From positions 39,363,001 through 39,427,000 of the forward strand of contig NC_080573.1 of assembly GCF_029962835.1 (NCBI RefSeq): DNA of 64,000 nucleotides, in the 5' to 3' direction. The notes beneath the pieces were generated by a model. That model was not told where the DNA came from. It ran no database searches and was given only the letters and a program-made list of their open reading frames with translations. Shown here piece after piece: positions 11,963 through 25,251 of this stretch; the first letter of the stretch is position 1; each line of letters begins with the position of its first letter. Both the position numbers and the translations under genes were made by a program. The stretch is from Magnolia sinica (lineage: Eukaryota > Streptophyta > Magnoliopsida > Magnoliales > Magnoliaceae).

Positions 11963-13217
11963 CACCTCCAGTTGAGGACGTGCCGGTTCCTGCAACCCCT
12001 TAGGCATTAAATTTAAACAATAGCCTAACAACTGTTGCTGGAGACCCAAGAGGGCCATCCACGTCCTGAACTATTCTTCCAAATAAGGTAACTATCGTGC
12101 TCCAGGATGTTTATATGAGCATTCGGCTTGTGCAAGAATACGGAAGAACCCAAAGGGAACAATTTTGTATTTAAGCTGAGAATACCAATCGATACATGAC
12201 TAGCCAGACTAAAACCATGCAATGATTAATAGCTATGATAATTGAATGAACACCATCGGCAGCGCAATAAAATGTTGAGGGAAGTATGATCAACAATGCA
12301 ATTCCATTGCCACCAATGTCACCTCCGCAGCATAATCCACCCCTGGTTCCTATCCCGGAGATGAGAAATCACCACTTCCTTTGGAAGTTAGGCGACCGGA
12401 GTGAGAGGCTAGAAACTTTATGCCTGAAATTAGGAATCAAGGACTTCTAGGTAGATTTAATACCCAACAATTCCTTATATTCTAGGACAATGTAAATTGA
12501 TTTGGTCCTAACCATCCACCAACCTTAGAGCCTTAGTGGATGGATCACGATCAAATTGTTCAAGAGGTTGCTAGCCAAGTGCTTAGCCCAACACTATCTT
12601 GGTATATCACAAGCCATACCCTAAGTGAATCAATCTCCAACACCCATTACCAATGAATTATCAACCTAATTTTGTCTTATTTTAAAGCGAGACCGATCGG
12701 TCGACCATCGAGCATGCTGGCCGCTTCACAATGCAGTGTAGAGAATTGGCCGACAAAGATCACCATAAATTACAGTTATTCAGTCATTTGTTGACTTAGC
12801 AGCCTTTACATGGTACTCTAATTTACTACCAAATTCAGTACACACTTGGTAAGAGACGGAAGAAAAATTACGTGCTCAGTTGTTTTCTAAGAATCGAGAG
12901 ATTTCCATGGTTGATCTCACACGGTTCTGGCAATTGGCTGGAGAATTGTGTGCGAGTTACATCACATGATTTAAGCGGGTGAAGAGTCGTCGTAAAGTTG
13001 TCATGACTAAGGCCGAATTTGTGTAATTGGCACAAGATGGACTTAAATATAATCTCTGTAAGAAATTCATAAGTACGGAATTTGTTGATTTGTACAACTT
13101 GACTAAAAAGGCCACTCGTTACGAAGAACTCCTATAAGAAAGAGCTAGGCAAAAGAACTCGTCATTAGGGATGTACTACAACGACCCTAATTACAAGATT
13201 ACAATTGTTGAAGTATT
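11963..13217 (+). pseudogene. Outer Tat-like gag, piece 2 (decayed)
   Basis: The frame from 1177 resumes here. It encodes a proline-rich linker and then a clear retrotransposon gag domain at about 12740-13210. That domain has a hydrophobic-Trp-Tyr segment, a His-Thr-Trp motif, a Phe-Phe-rich 'KLRAQFF'-like stretch, 'LAGELCASYI' and a basic FKRVKSR segment. Gag proteins assemble the virus-like particle that packages element RNA. Several in-frame stops (TAG after the first proline tract, TGA, TAA) and small shifts show it is dead. Solo LTR3 cuts it at GTATT (13213-13217), and the frame continues at 17771. Confidence 0.7.
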
Positions 13218-16200
13218 TGTAACACCTAATACTTCTCTGTACTTGGGTGTTACCATGAGAACTTAGCTTAATATAGTCACGAAGTCAATTCGTTTAAAGA
13301 TCCGCCTCCATTCAACGTGAATCCATCCATTAGGGTCATCTGCATCTATAAATTGAGCCATTCAAAATCCAATGCATTGATAAATGGTTAGAACTCTACT
13401 TCTATGGTCTTTAGGGCACGTAAAACTAGTGACCATGGGGGTGGTTTGGGACCACGTGTCAATGCATCCATCCAGCAATCATATAGAAGAACCATCACAC
13501 CACAAGAAAGGATTACTTAGAGTCTTAGCCTCCTCAATAAGTAGGCTAGATCATCCATTATCAATGATAGACCGTGGATCATAAGGTTCACTGTCTATTA
13601 TACTCTTAACAATCAAACCATACAAACTAACTAATCAACCCCTAAACCACCATTAAGTTCCCTATAGAATTAACTAGGAATCTATGTGGGACTTGGGTAT
13701 TAGATCTAGAGACGATCTGACCGTCCAATCGGCATAAATTAGTAACAAAATCCAAAAGGTCAAACATCTGTGTGGCTCATGCATGTAAAATGATACCAGT
13801 ATAGATGGGTAGTGGACCTAATCGACTCACCAGCTGGATGAATGGTTCTGATCGTGGGGTTGGGCCATCAGATCAGTGAAAACCCTTGATTAAAGTCTGG
13901 AATTTTAAAGTGTGGCCCACCTAAGCATTTGATATTCCTGATCTTTGGTCAGGGGTCATACATGGACCCATGGAATCTGATGAACAGACCAAATTCCAAA
14001 TACTAACCATTGTGGACCCCATTTTTACGCGGTGTGTGTGCACGTATCATGCACAGCTGTCGTGCACTGGACCAATGAATCCAGTCAAATCGGGTCTAAC
14101 CGATACAACCAAAAATCTCCCTCCTTTTGGAATTCTCTCCCGCCAAAATAGACGGACAGACAGAGTCCGTTCTCAGCAAATTTTGGCCCACCAGTACCAC
14201 CTCTATGAATGATCCAAACCGCCCATCTTGTAGAGGACATAGAGAGGATAAATCCTATCCAGTTTCAACTGTTTGATTGCACATGTGTGCACACAACATC
14301 CGCCATAAATTAGGCTGAAAACACACCCACTTCCAAAAATGGAAAGGATTTCGTTCTTTCTACTTTCCACTTTGGCGATCTGCGTGCCTCTGCTCCATTC
14401 CATCCCAGCCACGCGTTCTAAGAGATCTCAGCCCTCCATGATAGGTCGCTTCAACGGTCCAAAGGGTTTCCGCCATCACCACAAGTTGAACTCGAGCCAT
14501 TAAAGAAGAACACTAATCACCATCCATCTAGAGGGTCCCACAATGATCATGGGACCTATCCAAATCATTCATACGTTTCTAATCATTAGATCAGTCGTCC
14601 GCCGATGACCCACCATTAACGGCTGGGTCATCTTCTCCGGTAGCTGGAAAAACCCACCACGCTCCCATGGACCCCACTTGCTGATCTAAACCGCCAATTA
14701 GGAGGACCAAGAGCTCAGAAGACCATCCCTGGTGTCTGATAAAGGCCACACAAGCAGGATCATGTGCGGCATTCTGATCTCTAATCAGTTAAAGCTGTCA
14801 AACCGCAACTAATCCAGAGATTAGTTGCATTAAAAAACGATTAAGGAGATTTATAAAGGGTCCCCATTAGGGCAACCCATTTCAAAAAAAAAAAGAAGAA
14901 GAGGAGAGAAAAGAAAAGAAAGAGAAAAGAGAGAGAGAACCGTGGCTGTCGTTGCCTCTGCCGTGCCATGTTTCGTAGTGACTCGCTAGGTGCAAGTTTT
15001 CTGGCAAGGTAGAGAGGGAAAGAAGAAGAAGAAGAGAGAGAGAAACAAGAAAGAAGAGAGAGAAAAAAAGGGGGAGGAAATAGAAGAGAGAATAGAGGGA
15101 GAGAGGCGGTGCTATGTTGCACCAGTGAGAATCGAGCCGAGTCTGGTTCAAGCCAGGGCCGCTGTTAGGTCTCCAGAGGAGTAGAGAAGAAGAAGAAGGT
15201 AGTAGGAGAGAGAAAGGAGTGGTGTCGCTGGGCTGCTGCCCAAGTACCAACCCACTGACTCGCCGTGAGTCAGCCTTATGGGAGCAGTTCGGGTTCGGTC
15301 CAGACCCATTGTTGGACACTCTAGCAAAGAGAAAAGGAGAAGAGAGTGAGACAAAGGGCATGTGGTGAGGTGCTCTGAGCTGGGCCAGCTCAGTAACTGA
15401 GTTTGGGCTGAGTCAAGCTCGAGTTGAGTGCTTGGGTTATTCTGAACGGGGTTGCTATTCAACCGACCCGTTTGTTGTTGCTACCGAGCTCAGTTCGAGC
15501 TTGAGGAGCTACTAGACGTTTCAGCAATAGGGGCTTGCAGGAAGAAGAAGAAAGGGAGTGAGTGAGAAGAGAAGGGGAAAGAGGGAGAGAATGGTTTGGT
15601 GACCCGCCGAGTCAGCTCAGCCAAAACCGAGTTGGAATTGGACCCATTTCAAGTCTGGTCCGTCCAAACCCAGTACTGGACGTTCTAGCAAGAGGTTAGA
15701 GAGAGGGAGTGAGAGAAAGAAGAAAAAGAGGAAGAAAGAAAGGAAAAAGAGATAGAGAGTCGGGGTTTATGGTGGCTGCCAAGTTGAGTCTAAGTTGACT
15801 TGGTCCAGACCATTGTTGGACATTCTAGACGTCCAGCAAAGAGAAAGGGAAGAGGGAGCATGTGGCTACCCTGACTCATTGGTTAACTCACAAGGCCTGT
15901 TTGAGTTAACTCGGTGTTGAGTGGTGCTTAGACCCAAATCCGAGTTGGGTTGACTTGGTGGAATAGGTAAGTAGCGCCTCCATGTTCTAAGTTCTAAAGT
16001 CATGATATTTAATTCTAAATTTCATTTGAATATATAGGAACCTTACACGTCTCTTAAATTCACCATGTTTGGGCTCTAGACAAAAAGAAGAAAAATCAAG
16101 ACAGTCAATGTAAGATTGAGCCGACCTCTTGAAATTTCAAATGGGTAGGATTCAATCCTACGAAGCACACAGACAACGCAAACTAAATCATAAGGTGAGG

Positions 16201-17765
16201 ACTCACCATTTGAGCTTCCCACTTAAATTCGCCAATCTAGACATAAATGATGTTTTAATTTCATGAAGTTAGTAGCTCTAAATTATCTCCTAGTTCACTT
16301 ATCTTATTATATAATTTTGCCAATCTGTCGTGTGACTAACTCATGTGAGAAATAATTGCTGTCTCTTTAACATTAGTAAACATGAATGAACTGATTGCCA
16401 CATGTTATCTCAAGTTGTAGGGTTGGTTAATTAATTAAATGTGGTCATTTGTGATTATATTATGGGCTGAATGGAACATGTTAAAGTCTTACCATCTTGC
16501 AATCCATGGTTGCCTTACATGGCTTGGACCGCATGTTGCCTATGTGGCTTGGATCGTTTAGTTGCCTTCGTGGCGTTGATGGATTATTGGTGCCCTCTTT
16601 TAGCTTGATGGTTACATTCATATATCTTGTCGCTTCCTAGCCATCTTGCGGTGTTCAGTTGTACGATGATTTTCGGGTGGAACTAAAGTTCGTTTATCGA
16701 TTTTCTAGCCATCTTGCAGTGTTCACGTACGACATGATTTTCAGGTGGTCTAGGATTTGTATGTTGTTTGTCTCTTCATCTATGGTGTTCAGTCATACCA
16801 TGATTTCCGGGTAGAGCTAAAGTTCGCTTATCGATTTTCTAGCCATCTTGCGGAGTTCACGTACGATATGATTTCCAGATGAAGACGAGGTTTAAAGGTT
16901 GATTTTCTATTCACCTTATAGATTTCACTTGTACAATGATTTCCGGGTGGAACTGAAATTCACTTATCAATTTTCTAACCATCTTACGGAGTTCACGTAC
17001 GATATGATCTCTGAATAAAGACGAGGTTTGAAGGTTGATTTTCTATTCACCTCATGGATTTCACTTGTACCATGATTTTCGGGTGGAGCTGAAGTTTGCG
17101 TATCAATTTTTTAGTCATCTTGTGGAATTCACGTACAAATGTGATTCTCTGGTGTAATAGAAAGTCGTATAGTTAATTATTTGATTATCTGGATATATTT
17201 CCTTGCATTACGATTGCTATTATACTTTGCTTATGATGAGATTAAGTTGATCAACATAGTTTTTGAATATATGCTCATAAATTTCCCTGTTTAATATATC
17301 TATCCTCATGACTTGCGATTTATACTGGATTATGAATGATAAGTGTGCAATCTTAGAGGGTGCTCCTCACTGCGATAGCCATTGACGCTATCAAACCGTA
17401 ACAGTTGATGCAGGTGTAGAGCGAGTCAATGCTGTTCATTGGATTGCTAGAGCAGATCAGGTGGCTGAGGAGTTAGACGGGGTCCCTGCGGCCCACATTG
17501 AGATCCACTACTAGTTGATAGACTCCTATTTTTGCTTACATGAACTTTGTTGTTTGAGATTGTAAAAGTCCTATATGGGCGCTACATTTAGAAATTTGGT
17601 GATGATCAGAATATTTTTATTCAATGCATGGTTTATTCTAGCTTCGTTGTTATTGACTCTGGTTAATGACAAGTGGTTCAAATTTACACTGAATTTTCAA
17701 GGTTAACACTCGGGTTTTTAAGAAACGGGTCATATACTCGGGTCCTAAAAACATAGGGTGTTACA
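13218..17765 (+). mobile_element. Solo LTR3 (gypsy), TSD GTATT
   Basis: It starts TGTAACACCTAATACTTC and ends AACATAGGGTGTTACA, flanked by perfect GTATT duplications (13213-13217 and 17766-17770). It sits inside the outer element's gag, and the gag frame runs in register across the join. At 4548 bp it is a very long LTR. It contains GA-rich blocks (14880-15120, 15540-15860), a CT-type stretch on the other strand and a tandem repeat array at 16640-17160. No coding potential is credible. It is a solo LTR because no internal gag-pol remains. Confidence 0.85.
16640..17160 (+). repeat. ~136-bp tandem repeat array in LTR3
   Basis: A motif around TATCRATTTTCTAGCCATCTTGC recurs with starts near 16697, 16831, 16967 and 17103, a spacing of 134-136 bp. 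Each unit contains two related halves: a CATCTTGCGGAGTTCACGTACG-type half and a TTCACTTGTACAATGATTTCCGGGTGG-type half. A shorter set of GTTGCCTNNNTGGCTTGGA repeats lies just upstream at 16508-16582. The array lies inside the LTR and has no evident coding role. Confidence 0.8.
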
Positions 17766-17770
17766 GTATT

Positions 17771-17985
17771 GGCCAATATGTGATTTGTATATTCTACATT
17801 GGTCAAAGTGGAGTCGACTGCTTCGACCACATTAAAGGCTCAGAAGATTTACACCTTTGATATTACCAAAGTGGAAGAGGTTTTTGACATTTTATTGGCA
17901 AAAAAAATTCATTGAAGTTCCTATGAACCGTAAGATACCTTCGGACAATTAATTACAGAAGATTGAGTACTGCCAGTGGTTTGGT
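17771..17985 (+). pseudogene. Outer Tat-like gag, piece 3 (decayed)
   Basis: This resumes the gag frame after LTR3. It encodes the C-terminal capsid/linker region: a 'FDITKVEEVFDILL' stretch, 'KKFIEVPMNRKIPS', then 'IEYCQW', which matches the start of the zinc-knuckle-like YCKWH...C region of Tat-lineage gag. In-frame stops (TGA at 17780, TAA at 17950, TAG at 17986) mark decay. The CACTA-like transposon interrupts the knuckle, and the rest (CVVFRNIIQ...) is at 53815. Confidence 0.65.
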
Positions 17986-19724
17986 TAGGGAACAATTTTA
18001 AGTCATTCCTAATTGTAGACGGTTTTAAACCGTTTTTAAGGGCATGTTTGGATTCGCATATGGGGTTGTATTGCATTGTTATGCAATACGACACATGTAC
18101 TCCGAGCATTGTAGACTGTATCAATGAGTCTTATTATTGATAAGTAGAATGTTTGGTACGGAGTGGGTTTGGAAATGTAATCAATGGATATACCTAATTC
18201 ACTGTTTGTTGAAGGATCGGATTGAAAGTGCCTATAACCAAACCACATACAATACTTGCTATGGACCACCGATGGATTGGCTACCAGAACTTGACACCAC
18301 CCAATGGCTGGTGTTCAATGCTCTGTGGGCCCCACCACGATGAATGTGTTTCATTCAAACTGTCTATCTACTTATACAAATCAATATAGGGTATGATACC
18401 CAAAATGAGGTATATCCAGGATCTAAAAAGATTATATGGATCAATCTGTCTATTTGTATGAGCCCTTCATCTGTGCCTATATGATCTGATCAATATATTG
18501 GATAACAATTACCCTGAAGAGTGGACCATAGGAGGATTTAAGTGGTGGATATCCAATCACTTTTCCTATTAATGCGGTCTGCTCCACCTTTAATTCATAT
18601 ACCTCTCATTAGTTTGTATCAAGCCTTAAAATCATGTGAAAAAATGGATGAACGGAATGGACGCAGCACATATATCATGGTGTGGCCCACATAGCACCAA
18701 TCACTTTGAATGTGGCTGATTACTATGGTTTATCGGACCACAACACTGACATACCCAATTTGAAAAGTTCAATTACCTAATTTGACATAATAGAAACACA
18801 GATTAAGTATGTCCCAGAACTAAATTAAATAAAGAAAAAAGAAAAATTATTGAAAATAAGAAAGTATAGGAATAATAAACCAAACGATACAATATAACCG
18901 GTAACATAATACGATTAATACAAATAAAGTAAGATTTATCCATTAACTGGAAAAGAGCAAAAAAGGTTAAAAATATACTAAAAAGTGAAAAAAAGGGGAA
19001 GAAAATGCATGAACTCTTTCTGAGTCTTCTCTAGTCAATTCAACAGGCTATATGTCCACACCTCACCCAATGATCCCATAAGATAAGAAACTTGAAACAA
19101 ACCATGCAACTATTGCGTATATAAGCACGACTCCAATCTTAAGTTTGAAGATGACATTCAAAATCCCTTCCTCATCACCATATCGATTCATGTCCAAGAT
19201 CAATACGCCAGATCCCTGCACTCTATTTTGATGTTTGTCAATGCCCATCGATGGATGAATCGAAGCATCATCACTTTCAAGTCTTCTAAAGAGTCTTTCT
19301 GTCATGTTTGCTGACGCCCCGTATTGTTCACCACGAGTGTTGCCTGATCCACATTGCTGCAAAGTGGCATACATTCATGTAACCACATGAATTTTGTAAG
19401 TACGATACGATGGACCAATCTCATAATAACTAAAAATATGTAAACATGTTTTCGAATTTTTCATATGATTTTTAGGTTCATACTTTGAATCTGGTCCACT
19501 TTGTCGCAGCCTCACCGTACGTTCTGAACGATCGGTGTCGGCACCCAGTTGTCATATATTCCTAGCACTCTACCCACAAGTACGACAAAGTATTTACCCA
19601 TTTATACCTACAACACATGAGAAGTTTATGATGATAAAGATGGACGAATAAATAGAAATTTTATCTCCACTATAAACATTCGTTTTCTCACCTGAAACAC
19701 CTTTAGTTCAATCACAACCCTGTT

Positions 19725-20055
19725 GACGTAAAAGCAGTATCATATAATTTCAACTATCATTATATGAAGTCAGACTGTGTTACCACAAAACTGACTCTAC
19801 GAAGAAATAATCAAATCTTTAAATTATATATATAGCAGTTGAATGAAATGATATAACGAAATAGCAGAAACAAATCCTAAGACTCTGTTTACGTAAAAGC
19901 AGCATTATACAGGTTCAACTATCATTATATGAAGTCAGACTGTGTTACCACATTACTGATTACACGAAAAAATCATCACATCTTTAAAAGATTGTATATA
20001 AATAACTGATGAATGAGATGATAGTATAACACAAGAGCAGCAACAAATCCAACCA
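19725..20055 (+). repeat. Two-copy tandem duplication inside the Harbinger element
   Basis: A unit of about 165 bp occurs twice. Each copy contains ACGTAAAAGCAG, then TCAACTATCATTATATGAAG, TCAGACTGTGTTACCACA and a trailing AT-rich part with GATGAAT/GAATGAAATGATA. The copies start near 19725 and 19892. A further fragment, ATATGAAGTCAGACTGTTA, is at about 21705. It is non-coding and may be internal or subterminal repeat structure. Confidence 0.75.
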
Positions 20056-20379
20056 ATTTGTTTGATCTCAGTAACAATCTCAGGCAGACATTACAGTGGG
20101 TCCCTGCATTACCTAATCAACCTACACTGGCCAATATATCAAATGAAATCAACTAAAATACATGAACATCCATCCAGATCAAATTACGCGGATATATATG
20201 AACATAATTGCGGATGGTCCAACCATCAGCAACACCAATATCCAAAATTATTAGTAACCAGAAGCACCCATGCAAATCGAAATCCCCAACCATCCAAACC
20301 CATCATACCATAACAGTTATACAAGACATTAAAAAAAAAAGGTGTCCAGTTTCATCAAGTTCCCATAAGCTGTGTATCA

Positions 20380-21460
20380 AAGGTAGATTTTTTAAAACAG
20401 GGCCACTGCGTTCGAGGAATTTTTTCACCCACTCCTTCCCCCACTCATGGCCCATCTTCATGAAAAAGCCAGCACTAACAAGATCCCCCTACATCAACCG
20501 TGCAACACGAAGTTGGTTCTTAGGGCTGAGTTTGTCAACTTCTTCAAGTATGCTCGACATTTTCTAAACTCGAGTCATTGTTTTACCCTGAGACATAGTG
20601 ATAGTCAAGGACTTGACAGCATCAGCCACTTCACCCATCCTGTCACCGATGACATCACTCGGCTTACCCCTTTTTTGTTGAGACAAGCCGGTAACGGTTG
20701 ATCAAGTGTTTTTCGACCCCCTAGAGTTCTTCACGGTCCCTGTATTATCCTTGTTTAACCGCTGTGATCCATCATTGACAGAAGGGGCTGAACCACTATC
20801 GTGGTCCTCACCAGAATCAAATGAAAGGCGAACCGTTTCAGTCCTATATTCATCAAATTCGGAGTCAGAATTGAACTCATTTCTTGATTGTCGTCGACCA
20901 GAAAGTAGTGATGAGTAAGCTGTGCTCGCAAATGACCCATGAGGATAATCGTTGCCGAACATGAATGCCAGATCATTGTATCTGTCAATATGTTTCCCAC
21001 GCACTCTTTCTGCGAATGGGTGAGACTGCAAAAAGGGTAATGGAATCTCATTAGCACACTTTCATCAGAATACTGAATTAAAGCTATATAATATGAGCTG
21101 TAAATATTACTTACAGCAATGTACTTATCCTACACATCGTCTGTCATCGTCACCATTTTGTTTTCACTGTCCTATCCAAACCCGGAGGCATTTAACATGT
21201 CTTGCACGACCCAATAAAATTTTTTTAAGGTATGCAAGTGGTTTGAAATATGTTTGTTCTCTATATCAATACCACATCTATGAAAAATTCTGTTATTATG
21301 GCCTTATATGTCTCTGGTTTGAATCCCATATTACTTTTCCAATCGAGATTTACTTGTTCGACTAGTGCATCCACTAGTGCATTATCCATAAGGTCTGTCC
21401 ATTGAATCCGCCCTATTTTCCTACTACTTGTACGGTTTTTTTTTGCTGCTCGGTGTCAGA
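20380..21460 (-). pseudogene. Harbinger ORF1, Myb/SANT-like DNA-binding protein, decayed
   Basis: PIF/Harbinger elements need this second protein, which binds DNA and helps the nuclease. Reading the minus strand from about 21440: a SANT-like start 'QWTDLMDNALVDALVEQV', then 'GFKPETYKAIITEFF', 'MLNASGFG', 'SENKMVTMTDDV' (to about 21115); a short intron; then 'HPFAERVRGKHIDRYNDLAFMFGND' (about 21020) and an acidic Ser-rich linker. The C-terminus has 'ILEEVDKLSPKNQLRVARLM' (about 20545) and 'GHEWGKEWVKKFL'. In-frame stops (for example after GFG, replacing the usual Trp, and at 20699) and a shift near 21230 disrupt it. Confidence 0.7.
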
Positions 21461-22149
21461 TTTCTCCTACTCGGGCTACCAATTAGCTTACTCAGTGATG
21501 TTGGATTTTTTTTGGGGGAGCTTGTCTCATGTCCAGGGGAACCTGTTTCAATTTGATATCTTTTTTCCTTATATGTACTCCGTAAGAAATTCATCTTACC
21601 TACGCATTAGTAACAGTTAATGGGAATAAGAATACATGAAATTAAGAATCATTGCAGCTTTACGAATCGACATAAAGAAGAGATTATGACATCCTGAGAT
21701 AGAATATGAAGTCAGACTGTTATATGGCAGGTAACAAGCAGGGTAAGTTTATGTGATAATAAAATCCATGCATGATCCAAAACTACCATAACCATAAAAT
21801 TCATCACAAATCCCATTAATCAAATACTGTTGTTACAAAAAATTTTATGTTGTTACACAAACAACATTATACATAAAGAGAAGCTTGGCAAAGTCAATAT
21901 CATTATTGGGTTTGAGGGAGACTGTCATTCTACATTCTATCTGCAATCTCATCCCTCTTTTTCACCCACTCTTCTCTTGCTTTATCTGCCATGCGAGATA
22001 AATCACGATCTTCTTCGGCCGCACTTACGTCCACAGGAGATGGCGAGATTTCTTTAGCACTGTCTGCAATATTCTCAACTATTTCTGTAAATTCATCTTC
22101 ACCACAAACACGGATGAAGTTGTGTATAACAGTAAGCTATAACAATCTT

Positions 22150-23327
22150 TACTTGAATTATAAGCTTGAACTGTGGTGCTACACGTAGGATAGGAAAATG
22201 ACTTTTTCAGAGTCCGAAACAACGTTTTATGATATTTCGCACCTGTGCATGACGATAATTGAAGAGTTTTTTTTTATATTAGCAGACTTTCGTCTTGTAC
22301 GAACTCATTCAAATGATATTTGACACCTCGATAATGTGCCATAAACCCAAGAGCCATAAACCCAAGAGAATATGCATAACCCGCATCAACGATATAATAT
22401 TTCCTTACACAAACCAACATATAGATATTAAGAATATTACATTTAACATTTTACTACTTTTTTGAGGAAATAACATCAATGCTTATTTACCATGAGGAAC
22501 AAGGAAACAATCTGGTCGACGGGTTAACGCATTATGCAAAACACGAGCATTAGAGGCCGAATCATCCCAGCACGCAAGCACATATACAAATTTCATATCA
22601 AAAGTACAAGCTGTCATCACATGCTGAGACAAAAAACCTTTCCGATTTCGAAAGGTGGCACTTGCTTCCTTCGGCAAATATGCGGGTATATAAGTCCCAT
22701 CGAGTGCCTTAATACAATCCTACAAAAAGGTTGTTATGACTTTTAGGTTATTATTTACAAATCAACACATAGTTCATTTCATACAAATTGTATCTGAAAT
22801 TATTTTACCTGAAAGTATGGTGACCATATAGGATTATCGGATATCTCTTTCAGAGAATGTAAACTTGGAAACTTCACATATTCCGGATAAAGTCCAACTA
22901 CAACATCAAGAACTCTTTGAAAATGATGACTAATGGTCTCACCAGACCTAGAAAAGCGATGACCAATGACATGGTTTCATACATTGTAACCGATTGTATG
23001 CAGGAACAATACCACTTGTTCCTCCAAACTGCACCTTCTTGAATCAGAAAGTAAATTTCTATCTCTAAGTAGAGAGCATAATTCGAAGAACTTATCCCGA
23101 CCCATTCTTAACTGTGCTAAACAGTCAATGTCGCTCTTCATAATAATTTCATTTATGAATCTACTTCTCTCAATATGACCACCTCTAGGCGATGCCTTCA
23201 TACAATAACGCCGATAATATTCAACAGACCCTATAACACATGTAGACGCTGCAATCGCGGTTAATGCAGCAGCTTTCGTTCTCATTCCGTTCACTACTAG
23301 AAGACTGATCTCGGCTGGAGTCACCAC
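22150..23327 (-). pseudogene. Harbinger transposase (HARBI1-type DDE nuclease), inactive
   Basis: Minus-strand exons are 23327-22809, 22720-22491 and about 22403-22150, with GT-AG signals at the first intron. The order matches plant HARBI1-like nucleases: 'SRFINEIIMKSDIDCLAQLRM', 'FLHTIGYNV', 'GHRFSRSGETISHHF', 'LYPEYVKFPS', 'IKALDGTYIPAY', 'FRNRKGFLSQHVMTACTF', 'YYIVDAGYA', 'LFNYRHAQVRNII'. The first catalytic Asp (LDGTYI) is present. The second is Asn (SASNARVL instead of SASDARVL) and the Glu of the ERxFG motif is Lys (IIKRCFG). An in-frame TGA follows GYNV (22974-22976), another follows FGL, and the third exon join is out of frame by one base. Confidence 0.85.
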
Positions 23328-24957
23328 TATGAGACCCCATTAGACAAATGGGGGAGCGCCCTGTTATTCTTCTCAGTTATTTTCTATTTCTTAGTGCAAA
23401 TGACACTAGATAACTATATGTATAGCTACGAATTCAAGTAGAAATAAACTGAGTTCAAATCACAACATATGAATTCTTAACAGGATTGGCATATGCAAGA
23501 TATATTTAAATTTGGGGTATATTAGAGTCAAGCAATCCCAGAAATATCGCATGTTACAGTGGAGCAAAATGAGTTATTGATTAGGGCAAGTTTAATAGTA
23601 CCATAAAGAAAAATACACATAGCCTAAAATAGGAGTGAAGAGTAAACATGTTTTGATTTTAGGCATGAATCAGCAGAGTATGCTTACGCACCTCTGTTCT
23701 TTGTTAAAGTGGAATGAACTGATTAGTATGAGGATCTGCACGTATGCAAATATCGTTGTCTGCACCAGTGGTCGACAGTCAGACCTCAAAATATACTGAT
23801 TTCAACAAGAAAATGAAAAATAGAATCGAAACGATGTTGGAGCATTTTATATTACAGCTTGCAAGATAAGAAATCTGGTCTACTAGTCTTTCAGACATCG
23901 TTTATATCCAAAGAATATTCACAGCACGATAGACTACAATAAATAGAAACAATGGTTTCAACATGCATCCTATATTTCTTATCTTACTCGGATGATGCAT
24001 TCAAGACATTGTAATATTGACAAAGGAGTATTATCTTCTACAATTAATAAGCCATTGGAGGAAACAAACCTTTCAAAACATTTACAGAACAGAGGTTTTT
24101 TGGTGGAAGAAGATGAAAGATAATAGCTTCTTATATGGCCATACAAGAAATAGAGTAAGCATCGGTAGATGGAGTTCATAAATCCAACACTGTATGACAT
24201 GCAGTGGTCATGTCCTAGATGTCATGAGGTGAATCCATCAACTAGATTCACTTCTGATACGCATTCACCTCATGTAGATCTAAACAGTCAAGAAAATCAG
24301 AATGAAATGTATTGCAGGATACACCCTCTGCGTAGGGTATAAGAGAGAACAGTTTACACATAAACTTATCTCCTCCTGTAAAAGAGGATACATGGAGAGA
24401 AATGATATCCACCACTGAAAGGATGGATATGCTCGACATAAAACCATGATCACCTTTTGTCCCTGAACGTGTAGTGGAAAGAAAATTATCTACCTTCTTT
24501 CACTTATGTTGTTAGAGTAATTTGTATTGGGCGAAAGAAAAAAGAGATTTATGCCAGGATCAACTTATGATGAAGTCATCTCATCTTCTTCGTAGGCGAA
24601 GATAACGATGCTAACATCTGCCTCTATGTCTTAGGTATAGCCAGAAAGACACAGTACCCTCTTGTACAAGGCTGAAGAGGGACAAAGAAGAGGAACAAGG
24701 GCCCAGGAACCAGCGGGGCTTGCGAAACATAAAGAGCCGAACCTCTTTTTCTCTTGCAAGGCGGTGCAGGGCAACGAGGGCGCCCGAAGCGGAATGAATT
24801 TGCCAGCGGAACGCGTGTCGCTGTTAATGTGGTTCGGCGCGGTACTCCCGCCACGTGCAAAGGCGGATTTCAATTCAAAATCAAACGTACGATATTGTAT
24901 TTTTTAATAATAAAGCAACGCTGTACCACGTGGGCCGTTCATCTAAACACGCCCTAA

Positions 24958-25199
24958 GTGGGGGCATAAATCACCTTTTCAAAACCCAACGTTATTAGGG
25001 CTTTTTGTTCCCCCGTTTCTTCTATCCTGTCTCGCGTCTCTCTCAAAAGGAGATCGGCGTCCGTCCTCCAGTCCGCCAAGAACCACCCACCGGATCCATC
25101 TCAAATGGAAATCTCTCTCTTTCTCTCTCTCTCTTAATTGGAGATCTGGCATGGTGTTTTTGTGCACGATTCATGAAGGAAGAAGTTTCAACCCTAGCG

Positions 25200-25251
<52 letters not shown>

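Larger units (their letters stand above)
18040..24954 (-). mobile_element. PIF/Harbinger transposon, full length but inactive
   Basis: The terminal inverted repeats are GGGCATGTTTGGAT at 18040 and GGGCGTGTTTAGAT read in reverse from 24954 (12 of 14 bases match). Both are flanked by the TAA duplication (18037-18039 and 24955-24957) that PIF/Harbinger elements make. On the minus strand are the two expected genes: a DDE nuclease of the HARBI1 type (22.15-23.33 kb) and the Myb/SANT-like ORF1 (20.4-21.46 kb). Both are broken, so the element can no longer move itself. The remaining sequence (18.1-19.7 and 23.4-24.9 kb) shows no recognisable gene. Length is 6915 bp. Confidence 0.88.

Noticed and set aside
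14841-15462. Overlapping Ser/Leu-rich open stretches on the minus strand
   Set aside because: They are translations of GA/CT-rich low-complexity DNA inside solo LTR3, overlap in several frames and contain no domain.
22977-23327. A functional HARBI1-like host gene
   Set aside because: It lies inside TIRs with a TAA duplication, has in-frame stops, and has lost two catalytic residues, so it is transposon debris.
24624-24957. Overlapping open stretches next to the right Harbinger end taken as a gene
   Set aside because: Frames on both strands are short, mutually overlapping, have no domain, and run into the transposon TIR.
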